Shown: in pieces, positions 55,245 to 64,000 of the stretch | Numbering within the stretch: position 1 is the stretch's first letter | Layout: the number at the start of each line of letters is the position of its first letter | Assembly: GCA_026075535.2 (NCBI GenBank) | Contig: AP026547.1 | Span: 3,472,001-3,536,000, forward strand | Length of the DNA: 64,000 nt | From: Tricholoma matsutake | Lineage: Eukaryota; Basidiomycota; Agaricomycetes; Agaricales; Tricholomataceae | Direction of reading: 5' to 3' | Program-made: the position numbers and the translations under genes | Notes under the pieces: generated by a model | Told to the model about the DNA's origin: nothing | Databases searched by the model: none | What the model saw: only the letters and a program-made list of their open reading frames with translations

Positions 55245-58200
55245 ATGAGGGATAGACTTAGATCTACACCGCAATTGCGTATATTTAGTCAAAATGTTAA
55301 CCGTAATTGGGGGTACATGGACTCGTTACTGGCTGATTTCGTAGATGATTACGATTTGCTTTTTATCCAAGAGCCACCTTGGCGTTTGATAAGACACGCC
55401 CCTTCTGCCCACAACAGGGAAGGGGAGGAAGTTATAGGCGCACCAATGAGCCCAAATTGGGGAACATTAGTGCGCCCTTCGGGCATTGACTCCCCCCCAC
55501 GCGTTGCTGTATACTTCGCAAACAGCGTCGCTAACCTAAGACCAGGTCTCAGACGAGATCTGATCGATAATCGTGATATCCTTCTGTTCTCACTGGGAAT
55601 AGGGGAGGATGTCATGCTACTTGCTAACGTCTACTCGGACAGCCAACACTCTGCCATCACGCTCTTATTCGAGAACGTCATGACGATCCCACGCCTACAC
55701 TTCATGTGCGGCGATTTCAACGTGAGACACGCATCCTGGGATCCCCAGGGGCCTGAACACTCGATCCACGCTGACCACTTAGTGGAAACGGCTACGGCAT
55801 TAGGCCTGACTAGAGCCCTGCCAGTTAGGGAGGGCCCTACACACTTCCCCCCTCAACAGGGCCTTCACCCCACGGTGATCGACCTGATGTTCGTGCCTAC
55901 AGATCTCAGATTTGTATTGTACTGTGAGATTGTACCTGAAGCCAGGGGAACGTCTGACCACGCCCCCCTGACATTAGTGCTGCCTGGCCCGGGATCCTTG
56001 GTCCCGGTTACCAAGTGGTCCATCAAAAAAGGATCCGAGGAGGAAGCATCGTATCGAGATGCCGTCTCCTCCGCTTTAACTCCGTGGCTAAACTGGCACG
56101 GAGATACCTCGGCAGAAATCGATGAGGTCGTCTCGGCGATATCAATGATTTTAAACAAGGCATGGGAAAACCATGCCAAGGAATCCCGCCTCGGCAAGTC
56201 GTCCAAAGGATGGTGGACAGACGAATGCAGCGGTGCCCTAGACGCTTACAGAGCCACTCGTGATGAGGGGGACTGGAAGCTCTATAGGAAAGTCATGCGA
56301 CATGCAAAACGCGACTTCTTCGACGACCGTATCCAGGAAGTGGCTACGATGAACAGATGACCCTGGGACCTAATGTCCTGGACTCGTCAACGCAACCTCC
56401 CGTCGTACGAGGCGATCTCCTATCGGGGAGCACCTTGCAACGATCTGGACTCTCTCTGGGCTGCCCTTGATGGGTCCTACAATGCCGCATCAGATCGAGT
56501 AGTCGATCTGAGCATTCTTGATGAACTAGATCCAGTGCCTGAAAGGGCCTGGATTCCGTTCTCCGTCACGGAAATGAAAGAAGCGCTAAATGCGTGTTCT
56601 TCCCGTTCTGCTCCAGGTCCCGATCATGTTACGTGGTCGCACCTAAAACACTGGTGTAGCAACCCAGAAGTGGCAGGGCTCATCACCCGCATTGCTGAGG
56701 CGTGCATCACTGCTGGCCACTGGCCAGATCACTTTAAGGAGTCCCTGTCGGTTATTATCCCGAAGCCAGGGAAGCCCAACTACTCTACCCCTAAGTCGTT
56801 CAGGCCCATTGTGCTTCTGAACACTCTGGGCAAGTTAGTCGAAAAGATGTTGTCAAGGCGACTTCAGTTCGACGGTGTCGCACACGAGGCTTTCGAACAA
56901 AATCAGTTCAGAGGCGTCGCCCAGCGTTCCACTGAGGATGCAGGTATCTACCTCACCCACCTCGTCAGAGCAGGATGGGCCAAGGGGCTCAAAACAAGCG
57001 TTGTCGCTTTCGACATCGCTCAATTCTTCCCCTCCTTGAACCACCAGGTTCTGTTGGAAATCATCTCGCGGTCGGGGTTCCCTGCGCAAGTAGTGAACTT
57101 CTTCCGTTCATACCTGGTCGGTCGCAAGACGACCTACAAATGGAACGCTTTCTCGTCTGGCTCCTTTGCAGCCGACGTGGGAGTAGGACAGGGCTCTGCC
57201 TTATCCCCAGTCTTATCAACGTTATACTTGACGCCTATTATGAAACTCTTCAGAAGAAGCGAAATCGGCAGCGATGTCGATCTCATGTCGTATGTGGACG
57301 ATGGTACCCTCATCGCCCGCTCTCCACAGTTGGAGGACAACCTCCCCCTTCTGAAAAAAGTGTATGGCTGGATATTCCAGGCGTTTACCTCCCTCGGGCT
57401 TGTCCTTGAACATGACAAGTCCAAAATATTTCATTTCTCCAGGGCGAGGAGATTCACTCCCCTACCCATCGATCTCGGCTTTGCCCCATACACGGGCAAT
57501 ACGCCCCTCAAACCCAAGGTTACCTGGAGGTACCTTGGATTCTTCTTCGACCGTAAGCTCTCCTTCAAAGAGCATACGCGATTCTACTCCACCAAAGCCC
57601 TCACCACTGCCAGGGCGATGGGAATGCTCGGCAATTCTGTCAGAGGGCTAACCCCTATGCAGAAACGCCTTCTGTATCGGTCGTGTGTCGTACCTATTAT
57701 GACATACGGACTTAGACTCTGGCACTTCAAGGGCGCTCGCGTCAAAGGTGTTGTCAAAACGTTGGCCCAGGTGCAGTCGATTGCTGCACACTGGATCCTC
57801 GGTGCATTCAGAACCACCCCGATCGGTGGTCTGGAAAGTATCGCAGGACTGCTGCCTATGCAGCTGTTACTGCATCGTTTGGTCGACAGAGGAGTGTTCC
57901 GAACCCCTCTACTGGCCCCGTCACACCCCCTAAGAGCGATCTTAGGGCCCAATCACGTCGGCACTACCCACTCTCATGAGCTAGGACTCTGGGGAGGCAA
58001 CGTGCTCGACACTCTCAACCTACAAGGACCATCTGTCGCCTCGGCGGCAGCGCTGGCCCTCGTACCAGGCGATGAATTCGACCCCTTTGGGGAAGAAAAC
58101 ACACCTGGAAACAGAGTGAAGGATATATTCCCCACTCGCTTCTCCTCTCATCGCCTCACCTCTAAGGAGGATGGAGCGAGGAACTCTTACAGGAGTGACC

Positions 58201-59114
58201 TCGACAAGGCCTGGGCCTCTGCCCAGGTAGAGGACGACACTCTCGTCGTTGCAGTGGATGCCTCAGTGCCCACCGATGCTAAATTCCAAGCTGTCGCCTG
58301 CGCACTTGTCTTCGGACAGGGAGAACAGGTGGATCGCGTTGTCTCAGCTTCTGGGAGGAGAACCCCCCCGGAAGTCGAACTCTTCGCTCTCCAACTTGGC
58401 GTTTCCGCTGCGTGCAGCAGGGGCTGCAAAAAGCTGGTTATCTTCTCGGATTCTACTACGGGCATTGAGTCCCTAATCGATCCAAAACCACGTTCTGGGC
58501 AAATCTTTGCCCTGGACGCTTGTCGCTCCCTTCGCCCCTGGCTAGCTGGGGATGAGGAGAGAACCGTCACATTCTGGCATGTCCCCTCAAAATTTGAGTG
58601 GAACGTACACAAGATGGCTCATGATGTAGCTACATCTACCAAGATCTCGGTGGGCAGACACCCGCGGACGTCTTTAGATTACCTTAGAAATCAGGTCGAA
58701 AAGGCCGTTTGTAAGGATTGGCACACCCGTTTCTCAGATTCGGCGTACCGTGGTCAGCATTTCTACCAACTCAAAGGAGTGGGTGGAAAACCGGTTCTAC
58801 CCTCGACTCACAAAGGTGGGCCTTGGCTGAAAGTAATGGGAAGCAACACTATGTTGACTTCCCGTTCAACTCGTATGATCACTGGCCATGCTCCTATAGG
58901 GGAGTATCGTCAACGTCTATCCCTCGACGGGGAGTACCAGTGCTGGTGTCTTGGTCCCGAAATACAAACTCGAGACCACTTACTACGTGTCTGCCACAAG
59001 GTGGATCGCAAAGAGACTCGTGCAAGCCCAGACTCTGTCGAAGGCTTCACCGAATTTATGGACAACAACCCAGCACTAGGGTCGTTCAACTCACTTGCGT
59101 GGGATCCAGGATAG
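55245..59114 (+). pseudogene. LN9 ORF2: endonuclease, RT, RNase H (1289 codons, one stop)
   Basis: LINE polymerase for target-primed reverse transcription. Endonuclease residues 1-245 (FIQEPPW 40-46, GDFN 156-159, SDH 237-239). RT about 440-830: PKPGKPNYSTPKSFRP, motif A VVAFDIAQFF (Asp about 590), motif B GVGQGSALSPVLS, catalytic YVDD 683-686, thumb with RYLGFFFDRKLSF. RNase H about 998-1135 with Asp 1005, Glu 1045, Asp 1069, Asp 1127. C-terminal Cys/His segment CWCLGPEIQTRDHLLRVC. The order EN-RT-RNH suits the Tad1 clade of fungi. The only defect seen is TGA at 56358-56360, CGA in LN2 and LN4; both sides are in the same frame. Confidence 0.92.
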
Positions 59115-59354
59115 GTTGTGCGCGCAGGGCGTATGACCCCTGTCTGGTTCTGGCTAGTGTTATCGGTATGTCGGGGTGGCCGTTGGGCACCAGGCGAGTC
59201 CGTTAACCCTCATAAAGGGGGCCCACCCGTGTTCAGGAGCAACTGTCAGGGAGGGGGGACACGAAACTAGGTACCGGTTCGGGGAGGCGCCTGAGCGCTT
59301 TCAGATCCATTGTCGGTTATGCATGGCGATGTTTCCAGTCGACTACGCTCTCCT

Positions 59355-61598
59355 TTTTTTTTTTTTTTTTTTTTTTGGATCAGAATTTATAACGCGGGGC
59401 TCAAACGCAGTCCGCGGAGCAAGGTACAAACTTGGGTACTACTTTATCTACGCGTTCCCCTTGCCCATCTCCCACTCAGGTCCCCGTTTTAGCCACCTTT
59501 AGGCGGGCAGTTCCACAGACGTTGGCCTCTCAGCCAGGAAAGGCAATAATCTGGACGGGGCGCCCCCCCCTCCCGAAGTTAGCCATTAGATCACCCCCTG
59601 GAGCAAACGGTCCCCCAACCACATGTCCGACCGAGGCCAGACCAGGCGCAGCAGTGTTAATTCACCGTAAATCCCCCCTTGCGGGAGGAATAACCGTTTG
59701 CGTTTTTCCAGCCAACGAGGATTGACCACCCCAGACGAGTGAGGTGGACCATCACCGTGTTGTGCACGAGTGACAGTAACAAGGCGGGTGGTTGTTCACC
59801 TGGTTATTCACCGTGACCGCCGTAAGTAGGGGGCCAAGGCCCCCCTCAAGCAAATGCACACATGTGCATGCACTCGATGACATCATCCCCCCCGCAGTGG
59901 GGGGAAGGTATAGGGAGGTGCCACCATGTCACCATCCCGATAATGGCCACCAGTTGGTACTTGATGGCCGTGAGTGTAGAGGGGGATAGGCCCCTGTGCT
60001 AGTTGCGGCGCTGCTGTCCACGAGGACCTCGAGGACGACGGCGCCGTGCTGGGGACGAGGGTTCCCCAGATTGAGGCTCTGACTGAGCAGTGTGCATCGC
60101 TGCATAGGAAGCCCGGAAGGCTGCCGGAGACGTGAGATCGAGAGGTGTCGGAACGGCTGCTAGTTCCGCCGACATCGTCTCAGACAGTCGCCAAGTGGTC
60201 GTGAATAACTCCCAGGCCATTTGGCGCCATGCGTTCCTCTCTGCAGGGGGAACGGCGGACGTACGGACGGTACCAACGAACATGGTCATCGCGTCGAGTT
60301 GGTGTAGCATGGCATGAGAAGTGGCTTCAATTTCCAACCTCTCATTCACAGATAGCGGCACTTTGTCCTCCACCAACTCAGGGATGGGGGGCAAAGGCGG
60401 TAACGGGGCAGGGGATGCCTCCGGATAGAAGAGCTCGGCCATGCCGAGCTCCTGTGTATACATGTCCTCGCGTTCGAGACTGCGAGTCCAACGTTTATGT
60501 GCGATATGGACGTCCTGCGCCCACAGCACACGGTCGATCGTTTGCCTCGAGGCTAGCTTAGGGCTGCTCTCGGCGTAATTGAGGGCCTCCTGCATAGCAA
60601 GAGAATCCTCGTCGTCGTCATCATCGTTAGGGTCGGAGAGGTCTTCCCCGGCCCATAAATCTCTAGCTGCCCTGAAAGCAGCTGCTACCTCCGATTCGTC
60701 TTGCACGAACCGGGTGTCGTAGTCTTGGACGTCATCATCAAAGATGTCGCCCGTGATCAGAACGGGGTCGCGTAGACCCCGATGTGGTGGTTGGACTCTG
60801 GTTCGCCGTTTGGGCATTGAGAGAGTGTGTGTTAGTGCTAGTAGATGATGGTAAGGATCAAAATACGCAGCGTGGAGTCGATAACGACTGGTCCCTTATC
60901 TATATTCCGGGTCCACCCGATGCAGCCTCCGAACGCTCCGAGGGGGCGAGCAAGCCGCACATCCTGCTGCCTAGTGGGAGAAGATTGAACCCGGGTCATA
61001 ACACCCTAGAAGAGTGAGCACCGGAGGTAGAGATTTGGTGGAGAGTGGCGGTCACCAAGGTGACGACCTAGCCGCCAGGGGGCACCATCGCCCGGCCCCT
61101 TTTAACGATGGTGTATTCCAACGGGTAGTCAGTGTAGCATGTCTCTAGTAATAGAAACTCACAGAGCATGGAGGCTAGAAGCCTCCCAGACAACCAGCAA
61201 TCCAGTGATAACGTCCCTTCTCCCTAAGCCAGACCTCCCCCAACTAAACGAGTGTGTCGACTTGGGCGAGCGTTGAAGCAGGCATCCCACACCCACTCTA
61301 AGCCCCCAGAGGGACCCAGACTACTCTTTCATAAACAACACTCACCTAGTCAGGATCCTCGAAGCCCAGGAGAACGAGACAGATAGCAGCCATTGTCAAA
61401 AACAATGACCGGGGCATCCACGGAGATCGGATGGACGGATCTCTTAGCAAATCAGGGCAGGCCTGGAGACGCCGAGAGCGTTCGTGATGGCGAAATCCGA
61501 TCGAAAATCGGACAAAAATTGAAGTGTCGACGTTGTGTGCAATGTTGAGCAGAGGTGTTTACCACTATTTATGGTGGTTGTAACAAGTCAAGGAGCGT
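59355..61598 (-). mobile_element. BE15: full-length B-element (ORF type 1)
   Basis: Minus-strand in the LN9 3' UTR. TSD GACTACGCTCTCCTTT (from 59341 and 61599-61614). Poly(A) complement to 59376. It shares with BE6 the tail variant ending TCTGATCC (element strand) and the type-Y leader. It is the innermost layer of the right-hand nest, hence one of the youngest insertions. Confidence 0.9.
59999..60817 (-). CDS. B-element ORF, type 1 (272 aa)
   Basis: Intact from ATG 60817. The N-terminal segment (RFVQDESEVAAAFRAARDLW) is like BE2, while the middle (NYAESSPKLASRQTIDRVLW, HKRWTRSLEREDMYTQELGM) is like BE6, so the ORF looks mosaic. Helical block FVGTVRTSAVPPAERNAWRQ and tail RRRRPRGPRGQQRRN are as in BE6. 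Function unknown. Confidence 0.77.
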   Translation of the reverse strand: MPKRRTRVQPPHRGLRDPVLITGDIFDDDVQDYDTRFVQDESEVAAAFRAARDLWAGEDLSDPNDDDDDEDSLAMQEALNYAESSPKLASRQTIDRVLWAQDVHIAHKRWTRSLEREDMYTQELGMAELFYPEASPAPLPPLPPIPELVEDKVPLSVNERLEIEATSHAMLHQLDAMTMFVGTVRTSAVPPAERNAWRQMAWELFTTTWRLSETMSAELAAVPTPLDLTSPAAFRASYAAMHTAQSEPQSGEPSSPARRRRPRGPRGQQRRN

Positions 61599-61614
61599 GA
61601 CTACGCTCTCCTTT

Positions 61615-61915
61615 CCGAGCTGAGAGGCTCACGTCGGGGCGGCAATATCCCCTAAATCTTGCACTCATACCCGTAGGGATTCGGGGAACACGACATCGTC
61701 AAGCTCGGGTTGTCGGTACGCCACCACTGGCAAGTCCGTTTACTCGATAAAGGGGGCCTCCTTAGTAGTCAGCGCAGTTATCCAGGTGGTTGGTGCGAAG
61801 GTTAGCAGGGGGAGGACTTGGGCTGGGCGTAGTGTACTTCGTTTGTATGTCTCGACCGCGGACTGCGATCGGGCGCCGCGTTATAAATTTGTGACCCAAA
61901 AAAAAAAAAAAAAAA
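61615..61915 (+). mobile_element. LN9 3' UTR end
   Basis: Noncoding 3' UTR of LN9 after BE15: CCGAGCTGAGAGGCTCACGT and the stem CCGCGGACTGCGATCGGG with CCGCG, then poly(A). Parts resemble the B-element 3' UTR (CTGAGAGGC and ACGTC at the same spacing). Confidence 0.85.
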
Positions 61916-62273
61916 GGAGCATGCAGACGGTTATTCCTCCCGCAAGGGGGGATTTACAGTGAATTAACACGGCCGCGCCTGATCTGACTTCGGTTGGATA
62001 TGTGGCTGGGGGACCGTTCTGCACTGGTGGACGAGTTAATGGCTAGCTTCGGGAGGGGGGGCTCCCCCTCCAGATTATTGCCTTTCCTGGCTGAGAGGCC
62101 AACGTCTGTGGCACTGCCCGCCTAAAGTGGCTAAAACGAGGACCTGGGTAGGATATGGGGGAGGGGAAGCGTAGTTACAGTAGTACCCAAGTTTGTATCT
62201 TGCTCCGCGGACTGCGATCGAGCCCCGCGTTGTAAATTGTTGACCCAAAAAAAAAAAAAAAATCCTTACAAAC

Positions 62274-64000
62274 GGCCTTTTCGACCTGATTTTTAAGGTA
62301 GTCTAAAGACGTCCGCGGGTGTCTGCCCATGGAGATCTTGGTAGATGTAGCTACATCATGAGCCATCTTGTGAACGTTCCACTCGAATTTCGAGGGGACA
62401 TGCCAGAATGTTACATTCCTCTCCTCGTCTCCGGCTAGCCAGGGACGAAGGGAGCGACAGGCGTCCAGGGCGAAGATTTGCCCAGAGCACGGTTTTGGAT
62501 CGATCAGGGACTCAATGCCCGTAGTAGAATCCGAAAAGATCACCAACTTTTTGCAGCCTCTGCTGCACGCAGCTGAGATGCCTAGTTGGAGAGCGAACAG
62601 TTCGACTTCTGGGGGGGTTCTCCTCCCAGAAGCTGAGACAACGCGATCCACCTGTTCTCCCTGTCCGAAGACAAGAGCGCAGGCGACAGCTTGAAATTTG
62701 GCATCTGTGGGCACCGAGGCGTCCACTGCAATGACGAGAGTGTCATCCTCCACCTGGGCAGCAGCTCAGGCCTTGTCGAGGTCACTCCTGTAAGAAGTCC
62801 TCGCTCCATCCTCCTTAGAGGTGAGGCGGTGAGAGGAGAAACGAGTGGAGAATAAATCCTTCACTCTGTTCCCAGGTGTGTTTTCTTCCCCAAAGGGGTC
62901 GAATTCATCGCCTGGTACGAGGGCCAAAGCCGCAGCCGAAGCGACAGATGGACCTTGCAAGGTAAGTGTATCGAGCACGTTCCCTCCCCAGAGACCTAGC
63001 TCATGAGAGTGGGTGGTGCCTACATGATTAGGCCCTAAGATCGCCCTTAGGGGGTGTGATGGAGCCAATAGAGGGGTTCTGAATACCCCTCTGTCGACTA
63101 AACGACGCAGTAACAGCTGCATAGGCAGCAGTCCCGCGATATTTTCCAGGCCACCGATTGGGGTGGTTCTGAATGCCCCGAGGATCCAACGTGCAGCAAT
63201 GGACTGCACTTGGGTCAACGTCTTGATGACACCTTTGACGCGAGCGCCCTTGAAGTGCCATAGTCTGAGCCCATATGTCATAATAGGTACGACACACAAG
63301 CGGTACAGAAGGCGTTTCTGCATAGGGGTTAACCCTCTGACAGAATTGCCGAGCATTCCCATTGCCCTTGCCGTGGTAAGGGCTTTGGTGGAATAGAACC
63401 GTGTGTGCTCCTTGAAGGAGAGTTTGCGGTCGAAGAAGAACCCGAGGTACCTCCAGGTAACCTTGGGTTTCAGGGGGGTATTGCCCGTGTACGGAGCAAA
63501 TCCGAGATCGATGGGTAAGGGAGTGAATCTCCTTGCCCTTGAGAAGTGAAAGATTTCAGACTTGTCGTGTTCGAGGACAAGTCCGAGGGAAGTGAATGCC
63601 TGGAATATCCAGCCATACGCCTTTTTGAGCAAGGGGAGGTTATCCTCCAGCTGTGGAGAGCGGGCGATGAGGGTGCCATCGTCCACATAAGACATGGGAT
63701 CGACATCTCTGCCGATTTCGCTCCTTCTGAAGAGCTTCATGATAGGCGTCAAATACAACGCTGATAAGACAGGGGATAAGGCAGAGCCTTGTCCCACTCC
63801 CACATCGGCTGCAAAGGAGCCAGATGAGAAAGTGTTCCATTTGTAGGTCGTTTTGCGACCGACTAGATAAGACCGGAAGAAGTTCACTACTCGCGCAGGG
63901 AACCCCGACCGAGAGATGATCGCCAACAGAACCTGGTGGTTCAAGGAGGGGAAGAATTGAGCGATGTTGAAAGCGACAACACTTGTCTTAAGTCCTTTGG
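62274..64000 (-). pseudogene. LN8 ORF2, RT and RNase H (continues beyond the window)
   Basis: From RT motif A region (FNIAQFFPSLNHQ-like end at the window edge; NHQVLLAIISRSGFPARVVN) through motif B GVGQGSALSPVLSALYL, YVDDGTLI, thumb, and RNase H (VIAVDASVPTDAKF, PPEVELFALQLG, IFSDSTTGIES, NVHKMAHDVATST). One TGA at 62766-62768 stands where other copies have the Trp of DKAWAS. Confidence 0.85.

Larger units (their letters stand above)
53698..61915 (+). mobile_element. LN9: full-length LINE, with BE15 in its 3' UTR
   Basis: TSD GGAGCATGCAGAC (53685-53697 and 61916-61928) in the BE14 3' UTR. 5' end ATCGCTTCTTGTCTTCTTAC, poly(A) at 61898-61915. The coding part is uninterrupted by insertions, so it is the reference for ORF2 length (3870 nt). 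Its own sequence is 53698-59354 and 61615-61915. Confidence 0.92.
51779..62260 (+). mobile_element. BE14: B-element (ORF type 2), interrupted by LN9
   Basis: TSD AATCCTTACAAAC at 51766-51778 and 62261-62273. Its own parts are 51779-53697 and about 61929-62260 (poly(A) from 62247). LN9 sits in the 3' UTR. Leader type X, ORF intact. Its 3' half is nearly identical to that of BE4. Confidence 0.9.
50829..64000 (-). mobile_element. LN8: LINE copy inserted in BE13, interrupted by BE14, continuing beyond the window
   Basis: Poly(A) complement at 50829-50847, then the 3' UTR (about 50848-51370) and ORF2. BE14 interrupts at TSD AATCCTTACAAAC (51766-51778 and 62261-62273). The copy resumes at 62274 and is still in RT at the window end. 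It is close to LN2, LN4 and LN9. Confidence 0.88.

Noticed and set aside
1..64000. Telomeric array of HeT-A/TART type
   Set aside because: Insertions lie in both orientations, have TSDs and are nested rather than head-to-tail, and I see no telomeric repeat.
1..64000. LTR retrotransposons, CRISPR arrays, rRNA or tRNA genes
   Set aside because: No long terminal repeats with primer-binding sites, no regular spacer arrays, and no RNA gene signature were seen.

Overview
The window looks like a repeat block from a filamentous fungus, most likely a mushroom-forming basidiomycete. The main evidence is a decayed KDZ-type (Kyakuja/Dileera/Zisupton) DNA transposase gene with roughly 50-bp GT-AG introns, together with a Tad1-like LINE whose ORF2 is endonuclease, reverse transcriptase and RNase H. 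I see no host gene, rRNA, tRNA or CRISPR. Almost every base belongs to one of three repeats, stacked inside one another.

Repeat 1 is the LINE, called LN here (copies LN1-LN9). It has a 5' UTR of about 130 nt, ORF1 (641 codons in LN4) with three zinc knuckles, ORF2 (1289 codons) starting on the base after the ORF1 stop, a 3' UTR of about 525 nt, and poly(A). Repeat 2 is the B-element, called BE (copies BE1-BE15). It is about 2.25 kb, with a 790-nt leader, one ORF of 270-280 codons of no family I recognise, a 625-nt 3' UTR and poly(A). BE encodes no reverse transcriptase, but it shares both termini and the target-site duplication (TSD) style of LN. It is probably a coding, non-autonomous passenger of LN. 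Repeat 3 is the KDZ transposon.

Layout. 1-8162: old LN1, invaded by BE1, BE2 and BE3, ending in a deletion junction with the KDZ gene. 8163-36546: the KDZ gene, split by a 22.9-kb insertion (LN2, 9131-31995) and by BE8 (32681-34936). LN2 contains LN3 and LN4; LN4 contains BE4 (itself containing BE5), BE6 and BE7. 36547-37423: minisatellite-like sequence after the KDZ gene. 37424-40141: old 5'-truncated LN5. 40181-40424: 5' fragment of LN6 fused to BE9. 40425-64000: one seven-layer nest, BE9 > LN7 > BE13 > LN8 > BE14 > LN9 > BE15, with BE10, BE11 and BE12 as side insertions; its outer right ends lie beyond the window.

The parse is checked by TSDs of 12-18 bp at 16 insertions, and by arithmetic: after removing insertions and one TSD copy, ORF2 of LN2 and of LN4 each come to exactly 3870 nt, the length of the uninterrupted ORF2 of LN9. 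No LN copy is intact throughout: LN4 has stops in ORF1, LN2 lacks the ORF1 start, and LN9 has ORF1 damage and one ORF2 stop. Several BE ORFs are intact (BE2, BE6, BE8, BE10, BE14, BE15).
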